The notes under the pieces were generated by a model. It was not told the origin of the DNA. It saw only the letters and a program-made list of their open reading frames with translations, and did no database searches. From NCBI GenBank assembly GCA_964536465.1, contig CAZHXQ010000002.1, forward strand, positions 1 to 63,012: 63,012 nt of DNA, in the 5' to 3' direction. The translations under genes were made by a program, and so were the position numbers. This DNA is from Mesolinea sp964536465 (GTDB lineage Bacteria > Chloroflexota > Anaerolineae > Anaerolineales > Anaerolineaceae). Positions 42,905 through 51,422 of this stretch are shown piece after piece. The stretch's first letter is position 1; the number at the start of each line of letters is the position of its first letter.

Positions 42905-44000
42905 TATCAACCTCGAATTTCCGAATTGTGCGCTTCTGCTCAGCTTTGCGCTGGAGCCCAAGCTCGATCAGCCGATCGATCAAATGTTTGTAATCAATCC
43001 CTTCATATGCCAGGAGCTTGCTGTACATACTTATTTGAGTGAATCCAGGCATGGTGTTGATCTCATTAAACCAGGCTGTACCGCTGTTTTTATCCAGCAG
43101 GAAGTCGACCCTTGCCAGCCCGGCGGCATCGATCGCGCGATAGGCGCGCAGAGCCCATCTCCGCAATTGCCAGGTGAGCGGTTCTGGTAAGGGGGCGGGG
43201 ATGGAGACTTCCGGATCGCCGGAAAGATATTTATCCTGGTAGGTGTAAAACTCGTCGCCAGGCACGATTTCGCCGGGGACGGAGACCAAGGGCGATTGGT
43301 TACCAAGAACACTGATTTCGATTTCCCGGGCTTCAATTCCCTGTTCGACCAATATCCTGCGGTCGTAACGGGCAGCCAATAGCAGCGCTTTTTGCAGTTC
43401 TTCGCGGTTTTTTACCTTACTGATACCAACCGAAGAGCCCAGGTTGGCGGGTTTGATAAACAACGGATAGGCGCTGATTGCTTGAGCAGCTTCAACAACT
43501 TGATGCAGTTGGTTTTCGATCTCCTGACGGCTAAATACATCATATGGCAAGACGGGGATGCCCTGTTGAGCGACCACATGTTTGCACAACACCTTGTCCA
43601 TCGCCACGGAAGAGCCCAAAACTCCTGAACCCACGTAAGCACAATTTTGAATCTCAAGCAAACCCTGGATCGTTCCATCTTCTCCAAATGTGCCGTGTAA
43701 AATCGGGAAAACGATGTCGATNNNNNNNNNNAAGTGCATGTCGACGATCTGATAGAGAAGCGGGGTTACTTCCCTGGACAATATCAACGCCTGGTTGAGA
43801 GTCCCGGAACGATTTTGCTCGAAAACTTCCAGCGCGTTTTCAGCGTAGGTCCAGCGACCTTCCCTGGTGATGCCCACCTGGAACACCTCGTATTTTTCCC
43901 TGTCAAGGGCATTTAATAGCGAGCGTGCTGACATCAGTGAGACTTCATGTTCTCCGGATTTGCCCCCAAAGATGAGAACCAGGTTGAGCTTACCCGACAT
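42897..44000 (-). CDS. ddl: D-alanine-D-alanine ligase (contains a 10-base N gap)
   Basis: 367 residues from the ATG at 44000, which overlaps murB by 11 bases. ATP-grasp enzyme: LIFGGKSGEHEVSLMSA, IVFPILHGTFGEDGTIQGLLE, PLFIKPANLGSSVGISKV, ARVDFLLDK and FNEINTMPGFTQISMYSKL. It makes D-Ala-D-Ala for the wall precursor. Bases 43722-43731 are N and remove about four residues just before the IDIVFP strand. The frame is kept across the gap, so the gene is probably intact. Confidence 0.95.
   Translation of the reverse strand: MSGKLNLVLIFGGKSGEHEVSLMSARSLLNALDREKYEVFQVGITREGRWTYAENALEVFEQNRSGTLNQALILSREVTPLLYQIVDMHXXXXIDIVFPILHGTFGEDGTIQGLLEIQNCAYVGSGVLGSSVAMDKVLCKHVVAQQGIPVLPYDVFSRQEIENQLHQVVEAAQAISAYPLFIKPANLGSSVGISKVKNREELQKALLLAARYDRRILVEQGIEAREIEISVLGNQSPLVSVPGEIVPGDEFYTYQDKYLSGDPEVSIPAPLPEPLTWQLRRWALRAYRAIDAAGLARVDFLLDKNSGTAWFNEINTMPGFTQISMYSKLLAYEGIDYKHLIDRLIELGLQRKAEQKRTIRKFEVDNG
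43722..43731. other. 10-base assembly gap inside ddl
   Basis: A run of ten N. The reading frames on the two sides are in register at this length, which suggests that the true gap is 10 bases or differs by a multiple of three. Confidence 0.95.
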
Positions 44001-44919
44001 CTTGAAACTCTCCCAATAACTCAATTTCGAGGTCCATCTGGACGCCAAATTGCTCCATTACCCGCCTCTGTCCCTGACGGATCAGGCAGTAGTAATCCTG
44101 AGCTGTCGCATTGCCGTGGTTGACGATGAAGTTGGCATGAACCGTACTGAAAGAGGCCCCTCCGCAGCTGAAGCCCTTCATGCCTGCCTCAGCAAGCAGC
44201 TTACCGGCAAAATTTCCGGGTGGGTTTTTGAAAGTCGACCCAAAGGAGGGTCCTACAGGTTGGGTTTTGCGCCGTTTTTCGGTCAACTCATGCAGTAACG
44301 CCAGGCTATCTTCCGGGTCAGCAATTTTGCCGACGAAAGTGGCTTCGAGAATAACGACAGGTTGGTGTTCGCGCTTGAATTTGCTGGACCGATACTGAAA
44401 ATCCATGTCCTGATTGGTCAGAAGCTGACTACCGCCTACACGGGTAATGATCAGGACGGATTGCAGGATCGCAGCAATGTCTGAACCATGTGCGCCGGCG
44501 TTGCCATAGACCGCTCCGCCGACCGTACCCGGGATGCTGTTGGCCCATTCAAAGCCCGAAACACCGCGTCGGGAGGCGAGCTGTGCCAGTTGTCCCAATC
44601 CGGCGCCGCTTTCCGCCAGCACCAAAGGAGGATCAACTTTTGTGTTGATCTTGATATTGTGACTGCGGTTGTGCAGGATAAGGCCTTCGTAACCGCTGTC
44701 GCTGACTAACAGGTTTGATCCGCTGCCCAAAATATGATAAGGAACATCCAGTTCCCAGAGCGTGGTCAGGGCTTGTTCCATTTCCCTGGAGGAATTGATT
44801 GAAATAAAACCGGCAACAGCGCCACCCACGCGGGTGGTGGTGTAAGAGGTCATGCGGACGTCTTCTTGCAGGCGCTCGCCAAAGACTTCCCGCAGTTTTT
44901 GCATTGGCAGGTTATTCAT
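43990..44919 (-). CDS. murB: UDP-N-acetylenolpyruvoylglucosamine reductase
   Basis: 309 residues. FAD-binding PCMH domain with TTTRVGGAVAGFI, YHILGSGSNLLVSD, GFEWANSIPGTVGGAVYGNAGA and the catalytic-Ser region RKTQPVGPSFGSTFKNP. It ends with the family's GGASFSTVHANFIVN. It reduces the enolpyruvyl group to form UDP-MurNAc. It overlaps murC by 8 bases upstream and ddl by 11 downstream, so the run is translationally coupled. Confidence 0.97.
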   Translation of the reverse strand: MNNLPMQKLREVFGERLQEDVRMTSYTTTRVGGAVAGFISINSSREMEQALTTLWELDVPYHILGSGSNLLVSDSGYEGLILHNRSHNIKINTKVDPPLVLAESGAGLGQLAQLASRRGVSGFEWANSIPGTVGGAVYGNAGAHGSDIAAILQSVLIITRVGGSQLLTNQDMDFQYRSSKFKREHQPVVILEATFVGKIADPEDSLALLHELTEKRRKTQPVGPSFGSTFKNPPGNFAGKLLAEAGMKGFSCGGASFSTVHANFIVNHGNATAQDYYCLIRQGQRRVMEQFGVQMDLEIELLGEFQDVG

Positions 44920-46288
44920 TGGTTCCCTCCGGGTTGATTGCCGAACAGAGCTCTTGAGAAAATTCAGGACCTTTGCCAGCAGAAAAGACGATGATCAGAT
45001 CACGGCCGGTTAGATTTCTGATGATGTGTCCGACAGCCTCACTATTGTCAGGCAGGTAGAGGCAATGGGTTCGGCTGCAACCTGCGGCTATCACCGCGGG
45101 GCTGAAGCTGGGGTCTTCTTCACGGGCGCCGAACAGTTTTAGGATCACAGCCTGATCAGCCTGGTCGAGTGCCTGTGCAAATTCGTGCCCTAACTGCCTG
45201 GTTCGGCTGATGGTATGAGGCTCCCAGACAGCCCAGATCTCGTAAGCGGGGTAGCTTTGTCTGGCTCCTTCGAGTGTCTGCAGGATTTGGGTGGGGTGGT
45301 GTCCGTAATCATTGAACACCTTGATATTTTTGTACTCACAAACCAGGTCAAAGCGGCGGCTGGTGCCCTCAAAGGTGGAAAGAGCGCCAGTCAAATTTCC
45401 CAACTCTCTTCCAGCCAGGTGCGCGGCCGCCAGCGCAGCCGCAGCGTTGAGAACGTTAAATTTACCGGGCTGATGGATGGTGAATGGACCGGCTTTTTCA
45501 TTTTCAGGGGACCTGAGGCAGAATTCCTGTTTGTCCTGCCGGACCTGATAATCACTGATATGAATATCATTGTCAGGCTCAAAGCCGTATTTCAAGAGCT
45601 GTCTGCCTGGGTAACTGGAGGCCGTCAGCATATTATGTATTCCGGGGTCATCTCCACAGAGCAGAATCGTGCTATTTTCCTGGGTGTTTTCCAGGAAATC
45701 CACGAATGCCTGGGTGTAATCGCGCGGCGTGGCGAAGAAGTCGGGGTGATCATAATCAATATTGGTGACCACGCTAAGTGTCGGATAGAGCCCGAGGAAC
45801 ATGTAATCGTATTCATCTGCTTCGATAACGAAAAGCTGGTCTTCGCCCGCGTGGGCGTTGGTATCCTGCCCCTTGATCTGTGCGCCCAGGATGAAGCTGG
45901 GGTCCAGCCCGTCTGACTGGAGCAGGTGCACCAGCATGGCTGTGGTGGTGGTCTTGCCATGAGAGCCGGCGACCGCCAGGGTTTTGTACCCGGCAGTAAG
46001 TTGCGGCAGGAACTCTGCGCGCTTTAATACAGGGATGCCCGCTTTGAGGGCTGCCTGAACTTCCGGGTCGTCTTCTTTGACGGCGGAAGAGCGCACCACC
46101 AATTCAGCCTCAATTGCCAGGTCGGGATGGTGACCAAGACGGGTGATGGCGCCCAAATTGGTAATAGAATCGAAATAAGGAGAGCCCTGCAGATCAGTTC
46201 CACTCACCTGGACGCCTCGTTCAAGAAGCAGCCGGGCGATGGCCGATATGCCTGTTCCACCAATTCCGATGAAGTGCACTTTGTTCAT
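44912..46288 (-). CDS. murC: UDP-N-acetylmuramate-L-alanine ligase
   Basis: 458 residues from the ATG at 46288, which overlaps the upstream stop by one base (TAATG). MurC motifs: VHFIGIGGTGISAIARLL, the ATP loop VAGSHGKTTTTAML, FVIEADEYDYMFL and FNDYGHHPTQI. It adds L-Ala to UDP-MurNAc, the first step of the stem peptide. Confidence 0.97.
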   Translation of the reverse strand: MNKVHFIGIGGTGISAIARLLLERGVQVSGTDLQGSPYFDSITNLGAITRLGHHPDLAIEAELVVRSSAVKEDDPEVQAALKAGIPVLKRAEFLPQLTAGYKTLAVAGSHGKTTTTAMLVHLLQSDGLDPSFILGAQIKGQDTNAHAGEDQLFVIEADEYDYMFLGLYPTLSVVTNIDYDHPDFFATPRDYTQAFVDFLENTQENSTILLCGDDPGIHNMLTASSYPGRQLLKYGFEPDNDIHISDYQVRQDKQEFCLRSPENEKAGPFTIHQPGKFNVLNAAAALAAAHLAGRELGNLTGALSTFEGTSRRFDLVCEYKNIKVFNDYGHHPTQILQTLEGARQSYPAYEIWAVWEPHTISRTRQLGHEFAQALDQADQAVILKLFGAREEDPSFSPAVIAAGCSRTHCLYLPDNSEAVGHIIRNLTGRDLIIVFSAGKGPEFSQELCSAINPEGTNE

Positions 46289-46809
46289 TAGAGTATCACC
46301 GCCAATACTATTGCGACCGACACCGCCAATGCGATATAGAGCCACGAGCCAGTCAAGACACCAGGAAAAGCATCGGCAAGCAGGTTGATCGCTGCCTGTC
46401 CGACCCCAGTGCCGGGATCTGGCGCGGAGATCCAGTTGAAAGGGTAACCCGCTCTTGCCAGGTAAAACCAGGCGGATGAGAAGAAAATATAACCATTGAG
46501 GGCGCCGGTCAGCCCGCCCAGCATCATATCCAGAAGACTGTCGCGCTCAAAACGACCACTCTCAGTCAGTCGTCTGGAACTGGGAGTTTGATAGCCAAAG
46601 AAAGCGCAGGCAGCCAGGACGATCAGGTTCATGATCAGGATTTTGCTGCCCTCCAGTGACCCGAAGATCCTGGGGATGACAGCTTCGATGATGAACAGAC
46701 TTAAAATCCCTGCAACGGTCACAACGATTTCTTTGCGAAATCCGCGGATCAGGCCGATGACAGCGAAAAGTGTCAGAAAGATGTAGAAAAGAACGTTCAG
46801 ACTAACCAC
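46288..46809 (-). CDS. CvpA-family-like membrane protein
   Basis: 173 residues with four or five hydrophobic helices. The N-terminal LFAVIGLIRGFRKEIVVTVAGIL is typical of CvpA-like proteins (G-x-x-R-G-F-x-R/K-E). The C-terminal half is less conserved. CvpA family members are inner membrane proteins of uncertain function. Here it sits between murG and murC with a 9-base gap and a 1-base overlap, an unusual place that suggests a link to wall synthesis. Confidence 0.75.
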   Translation of the reverse strand: MVSLNVLFYIFLTLFAVIGLIRGFRKEIVVTVAGILSLFIIEAVIPRIFGSLEGSKILIMNLIVLAACAFFGYQTPSSRRLTESGRFERDSLLDMMLGGLTGALNGYIFFSSAWFYLARAGYPFNWISAPDPGTGVGQAAINLLADAFPGVLTGSWLYIALAVSVAIVLAVIL

Positions 46810-46818
46810 TGGATCCTC

Positions 46819-47889
46819 CTATGCCTCCGCCATCTCATACAGCAATGCAGCGATGCGCTCTGCAGCGTCGGGTTGAGATAAAGATTCCATGGCGCGACTC
46901 ATATGAGCAAGTCTGGCCGGATGTGCCATCAACTCATCGATCAAGGGCAGCAAGCCCTCTTTGAGCTGCTCGTCTGGCAGCAAAACCGCCGCCTCACGGT
47001 TGACCAGATAATCGGCGTTGACTTTCTGGTAGCGCCAGGCATAAGGGTAGGGCACGAGGATAGCCGGCAGGCCGAAGAACGGGTATTCACCCAGTGTCGA
47101 CGCGCCAGCGCGCGAGACTGCCAGATCAGCCGCTGCCAGTGCCGCCCCGATTTCGTGCAGATAAGGGTAGGGGTGATAGCGACTGTTGGCAAACTGAGTT
47201 GCAGCTTGAACGGCGTCCCAATCCAGGAGACCGGTCAGATGGATCACCTGGCACTTCTCCAGCAATTTATCCAAAATCCTGATCACCGCCTGGTTGATCG
47301 AACGGGCGCCACTGCTCCCGCCCATAAAGAGGATTGCGGGCAGGCCGGGGTCGAGCTTGAAGTAAGCCTGGGCTTCGACCCTGGTCCATTTTTTGACGTC
47401 TTCTCGTAAAGGATAGCCAGTAACTGTCATATTGTCTTTCTCACTAAACCACTGTTTTGATTCTGAAGTTGTCAGCGCGATGCGGTTTGAAAACTTTGCC
47501 AGGGTTTTCAGTGCCAAACCGGGCTCGATGTCGGGGACAAACAGCAGGGACTTGTATTTTCGCCCCGCATAGGCCATGGGAATGGCTACATAGCCACCGG
47601 TAAAGAGCATCACATCTGGTTGGAACTCTCTTAGAATCTTTTTGGCTTGTTGAAATCCGCGAAAAAGTTTCAGCAGGTTGCTGGGCAGTTTGGCAATTGC
47701 AACACCATGTACGCCAGCCGCCTGGATGGATTTGAATTTCAAACCGGTCCTTTGGACAAGCTCAGCCTCCATACCGCCTTCGCTTCCGATCCAAAGGATC
47801 TGGTTATTGTCCTTATCCAGCTCTTCGGTAACGGTCAGCGCCGGATACACTCCGCCGCCAGTCCCGCCTGCGCAAATCAACAGTCGCAC
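46819..47889 (-). CDS. murG: UDP-GlcNAc:lipid I GlcNAc transferase MurG
   Basis: 356 residues from a GTG at 47889, chosen because the conserved LLICAGGTGGGVYPAL starts right after it and AAGGAG lies 10 bases upstream. GT-B fold with LFMGGSSGARSINQ and AAADLAVSRAGASTLGEYPFFGLPAILVPYP (nucleotide-sugar site). It turns lipid I into lipid II at the cytoplasmic membrane face. The start lies inside ftsW, giving a 77-base overlap. Confidence 0.95.
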   Translation of the reverse strand: MRLLICAGGTGGGVYPALTVTEELDKDNNQILWIGSEGGMEAELVQRTGLKFKSIQAAGVHGVAIAKLPSNLLKLFRGFQQAKKILREFQPDVMLFTGGYVAIPMAYAGRKYKSLLFVPDIEPGLALKTLAKFSNRIALTTSESKQWFSEKDNMTVTGYPLREDVKKWTRVEAQAYFKLDPGLPAILFMGGSSGARSINQAVIRILDKLLEKCQVIHLTGLLDWDAVQAATQFANSRYHPYPYLHEIGAALAAADLAVSRAGASTLGEYPFFGLPAILVPYPYAWRYQKVNADYLVNREAAVLLPDEQLKEGLLPLIDELMAHPARLAHMSRAMESLSQPDAAERIAALLYEMAEA

Positions 47890-49039
47890 TGGTTTGACTC
47901 CTTTCCTGAATTTTGAAACCCGCACCCTGGCGGGCAATATTGATGATGATTCCGACAGCCGCAAGGTTAGTGACCATGCTGGACCCGCCAGCGCTGATAA
48001 ACGGTAACGTGTTGCCGGCAAAGGGGAAGAGACCCACGATGACAGCGATGTTAAGCAGGGCTTCGATCACGATCCAGCTGGTCAGACCAAAAGCCATCAG
48101 AGAACCCAGTTGATCGGGTGCTTTTTGAGCAATTTTGTATGCACGCCAGATCAACAGAATGTAAAGTCCCATCACAATAAAGGAACCAAACAGACCGATT
48201 TCTTCCGCGATGACCGCGAAAATGCTGTCGGTGTGGGGTAAGGGCAAGCCGGTAAACTTGGTGTTGGCGTTACCCAGGCCGACCCCGAAAAAGCGTCCTT
48301 TGATCAGCGCTTCGAAGCTCCTGCGAATATGATAAGAACCCAGGGTGGGATCTTCCAGACCCTTCAAATAATCAGCGACCCTGGCACGACCGGTCGTGTA
48401 AAAGCGAACCGCCAGCAGCCCCGCTGACAGGCCAATTCCACCCAACATAAGGATGTGTCGCCAACTGCCTCCGCCCAGATAGAACATCATGATCCCCAGG
48501 GCCAGGATGGTCACAGCCGCGCTGATGTCGGGTTGGAAGAAGATCAGGATCGCGACCATGACAAGAATCATCAGCAAGGGCAAAAGCCCAAGCTTGAGGT
48601 CCGACAGTTCATCGCTACCGCGCCTTGAAAGCCACACTGAAAGGTAAAGGATAACCGCCATCTTCGCCAGTTCACCCGGCTGGACAGAGCCGCTGAAGAG
48701 AGCGCGGGAGGAATTGAACTGAACCTCGTTTCGCACCAGCACAATGACCAAACCAGCCAGCACAAGCATGGCAATGGGGATAACCAGTTTCACAAAATTG
48801 TGATAGTCGAAGAAGGCCAGAAAAATCATCACTGCCAGACCGAGAGCGACCCATAACACCTGTCTCTGGAACAGGTAGCCGGGTTCCTGCCCCATGCGCA
48901 GGGAGGCATCCAGGTCGGTTGAATAGACCATCATCAGGCCCATCACCAGCAGGCAAACCAGAGCAAGGATAAACGGAATGTCGATAGTCAGGCCTTTAAC
49001 AGGTTTTTTCTGCACTTTGGGAGTAGTTGGACTGATCAT
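47813..49039 (-). CDS. ftsW: septal peptidoglycan polymerase FtsW (SEDS family)
   Basis: 408 residues from the ATG at 49039, which overlaps the murD stop by 4 bases; an in-frame GTG five codons upstream is possible. About ten transmembrane helices, with SEDS motifs PDISAAVTILALG, YHIRRSFEALIKGRFFGVGLGN, PHTDSIFAVIAEEIGLFG and FISAGGSSMVTNLAAVGI. It polymerises lipid II with FtsI. The C-terminal 25 or so residues are basic and are coded in the region shared with murG. Confidence 0.96.
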   Translation of the reverse strand: MISPTTPKVQKKPVKGLTIDIPFILALVCLLVMGLMMVYSTDLDASLRMGQEPGYLFQRQVLWVALGLAVMIFLAFFDYHNFVKLVIPIAMLVLAGLVIVLVRNEVQFNSSRALFSGSVQPGELAKMAVILYLSVWLSRRGSDELSDLKLGLLPLLMILVMVAILIFFQPDISAAVTILALGIMMFYLGGGSWRHILMLGGIGLSAGLLAVRFYTTGRARVADYLKGLEDPTLGSYHIRRSFEALIKGRFFGVGLGNANTKFTGLPLPHTDSIFAVIAEEIGLFGSFIVMGLYILLIWRAYKIAQKAPDQLGSLMAFGLTSWIVIEALLNIAVIVGLFPFAGNTLPFISAGGSSMVTNLAAVGIIINIARQGAGFKIQERSQTSATVDLRRRDWRRSVSGADRYRRAG

Positions 49040-50424
49040 AACTGGTTCACCCAATCTCTGAAGAACTGCCCACGCTCTTCAAAATCTTTGAACGCGTCGT
49101 AACTGGTGCCTCCAGGCGAGAGCAGCACTATATCGCCAGCCTGGGCTTGAATGCGGGCTGTTTTAAGTGCTTCGGTGAGGTCATTTGCGCTCACCACAGA
49201 TTTGAGGTGCTGCCTGGGGTTACGGGGGCCGATAGCCTGACTAATGATGGGAGCCGCTTCCCCGAAGATGATCACCCGCTCCACTCTATTTCTGACCAGG
49301 CTGGCGAGCTTGTCCCAGGGGAGGTTTTTATCCCTGCCGCCCAACAGAAGGACGATCGGTTCTGAAAACGATTCGATGGCGGCAATGGTCCGTTCCGGAG
49401 CGGTCGCGATTGAATCATTGATCCAGGTGACGCCATCGACCTCGCGCACCGTCTCCAGGCGGTGGGGTACGCCGTCGAATTCTTCGACGGCGCTTTGGAT
49501 AGCGGGCAGCGCCAGGGTTGCCGCGGCAGCGATGGCAGCAGCAGCCAGCACGTTATAGAGGTTGTGCTTGCCGCGCAGCTGGATCCATTCTGTCGGGAAG
49601 AGTTTCAATTTTTCCTGCCCGATTTGCAGCCAGACCGAATCCTGAGCAATATAAGTGCCACTGGAGCGACCTTCCGGTTTATTGAGACCGAAACTGACCA
49701 GGTCTGCCTTGATTTGGTTGGCAAAATCCCAGGAGATCTTGTCGTCCCGGTTGAGGATAGCAATGTCATCAGCGTGCTGGAACCAGAGGATGCGCGCCTT
49801 GGCATCGATGTAGGCTGCCATACTGCCGTGCCGATCCAGGTGATTGGGGGTGACGTTGAGCACAGCCGCGATTTGAGGTGACTGCTTCATCAGTTCCAAC
49901 TGGAAACTGGAGAGTTCAATAATTGACAGGTCGTCTTCCAGGATTTGATCGACTGAATCGATCAAGGGGTTGCCGATATTGCCACCCACCCAGGCTTTTT
50001 GGCGACCGCCCTTCATTTCAAAGGTCTTGACAGCCATAAGCCCTGCCAGGGCGGTAGTGGTGCTCTTGCCAGCAGACCCTGTAATGCCAACCACTGGGCA
50101 GGGGCATTCTTCCAGAAAAATCTGGGAGTCATTGCTGAGCGGGATATTGCGCACAAGCGCTTCCTGAATAAAAGGAATGGTCAAGGGAACGCCCCCCGAG
50201 ACACAGACCAGATCAGCTCCCTCCAGGACTTCGCTGTGGTGACCGCCCAGGTCCAAACTGATGGGCAGACCCTGCAGGACGGCAAGTTCTTCAGTAAGCT
50301 GTTCTTTAGCGCGGTTGTCGGTCAGGGTTACCTGGGCTCCGCGCTGGCTGAAAAAGCGGGCCAGGGCTTGTCCCTGACGGGCGGCTCCGATGACGACGAC
50401 CTTTTTATTTGAGTAGTTTTTCAT
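49036..50424 (-). CDS. murD: UDP-MurNAc-L-Ala-D-Glu ligase
   Basis: 462 residues. N-terminal Rossmann VVVIGAARQGQALARFF, ATP loop GITGSAGKSTTTAL, the NVTPNHLDRHGSM motif and WINDSIATAPERTIAAIESF. The C-terminus has LLGGRDKNLPW and LSPGGTSYDAFKDFEERG. It adds D-Glu to UDP-MurNAc-L-Ala. It lies between mraY (2-base gap) and ftsW. Confidence 0.97.
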   Translation of the reverse strand: MKNYSNKKVVVIGAARQGQALARFFSQRGAQVTLTDNRAKEQLTEELAVLQGLPISLDLGGHHSEVLEGADLVCVSGGVPLTIPFIQEALVRNIPLSNDSQIFLEECPCPVVGITGSAGKSTTTALAGLMAVKTFEMKGGRQKAWVGGNIGNPLIDSVDQILEDDLSIIELSSFQLELMKQSPQIAAVLNVTPNHLDRHGSMAAYIDAKARILWFQHADDIAILNRDDKISWDFANQIKADLVSFGLNKPEGRSSGTYIAQDSVWLQIGQEKLKLFPTEWIQLRGKHNLYNVLAAAAIAAAATLALPAIQSAVEEFDGVPHRLETVREVDGVTWINDSIATAPERTIAAIESFSEPIVLLLGGRDKNLPWDKLASLVRNRVERVIIFGEAAPIISQAIGPRNPRQHLKSVVSANDLTEALKTARIQAQAGDIVLLSPGGTSYDAFKDFEERGQFFRDWVNQL

Positions 50425-50426
50425 AA

Positions 50427-51422
50427 TTACCTTATAAAAGTGAGGCTGAGTCCAAGCATGGCGCTGACCAGTTCAATGATCCAAAAGCGGATCACGATCT
50501 GACTCTCGGTCCAACCGACTTCTTCGAAATGGTGATGGATCGGCGCGCGCATGAAAACACGCTTACCCTTAGTAAACTTAAAATATGCCACCTGGATGAT
50601 GACGCTTAGCAGCTCGGCCATCGGAATAATTGCAATCAGCGGCAGAAACAGCCAGCGGCCGGTCATTAACGCCACTACTGCCAGCGAGGCACCCAGAGCC
50701 TGTGAACCAGTGTCGCCCATAAACAAACGGGCGGGATGACAGTTGAACCACAAGAAGCCGGCCAATGCTCCCACCACGCAAAAGCAAAAGCGTCCCAGAT
50801 AGACCTGGTCCTGCATCAGGCTGGAAATGCCGTAGATGCCAAAGGCTGTCATGGAGATGATCGTCGCCAGACCATCGACACCATCGGTAAAATTCACCGC
50901 ATTAGCCATGCCAACGATAATTATGGTGGCTATCGGCAGGTAGATCCACCCAAAGTCAAGGGCGATATCGGACGCCGGCCAATATAAATGGGGGACCTGC
51001 AGTGTTTCTTTCATGGTGTAGGCAAGCACAAGGGCCGCAGCCACCTGGAGTATAAATTTGGTATTGGCTTTCATCCCCAGCCCGCGGCGAGAGCCGCGTA
51101 TGCCTTCCCAATCATCAATAGCGCCAATGACGGAAAATGCCCACAAGGCCGCCAGGGGTACCAGGATGGATGATCCGAGCAACCGGGAGCCGAACAGCGA
51201 AACCGCGTTTAAGATCACCGTCAAAAGCGTGATAGGGACGAGGAACATGAAGCCACCCATTGTGGGGGTGTCTTCTTTTTTCCGGTGGGTAGCTGGCTGA
51301 TCGTCGCGAATCTGCTTACCGATATTGAACATGGTGAGCAATTTGATAAAAGGCTCACCCCAAATGGTTGAAAGCAAAAAACTGATGCTGCTGATCGCAA
51401 TCGCTAATGAAAATCCACGCAT
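50427..51422 (-). CDS. mraY: phospho-N-acetylmuramoyl-pentapeptide transferase
   Basis: 331 residues with about ten helices. Family motifs: KKEDTPTMGGFMFL, FTDGVDGLATIIS (catalytic Asp pair region), FMGDTGSQALGASLA and RAPIHHHFEEVGWTE. It forms lipid I from UDP-MurNAc-pentapeptide and undecaprenyl phosphate. The start overlaps the murF stop by one base (TGATG). Confidence 0.97.
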   Translation of the reverse strand: MRGFSLAIAISSISFLLSTIWGEPFIKLLTMFNIGKQIRDDQPATHRKKEDTPTMGGFMFLVPITLLTVILNAVSLFGSRLLGSSILVPLAALWAFSVIGAIDDWEGIRGSRRGLGMKANTKFILQVAAALVLAYTMKETLQVPHLYWPASDIALDFGWIYLPIATIIIVGMANAVNFTDGVDGLATIISMTAFGIYGISSLMQDQVYLGRFCFCVVGALAGFLWFNCHPARLFMGDTGSQALGASLAVVALMTGRWLFLPLIAIIPMAELLSVIIQVAYFKFTKGKRVFMRAPIHHHFEEVGWTESQIVIRFWIIELVSAMLGLSLTFIR

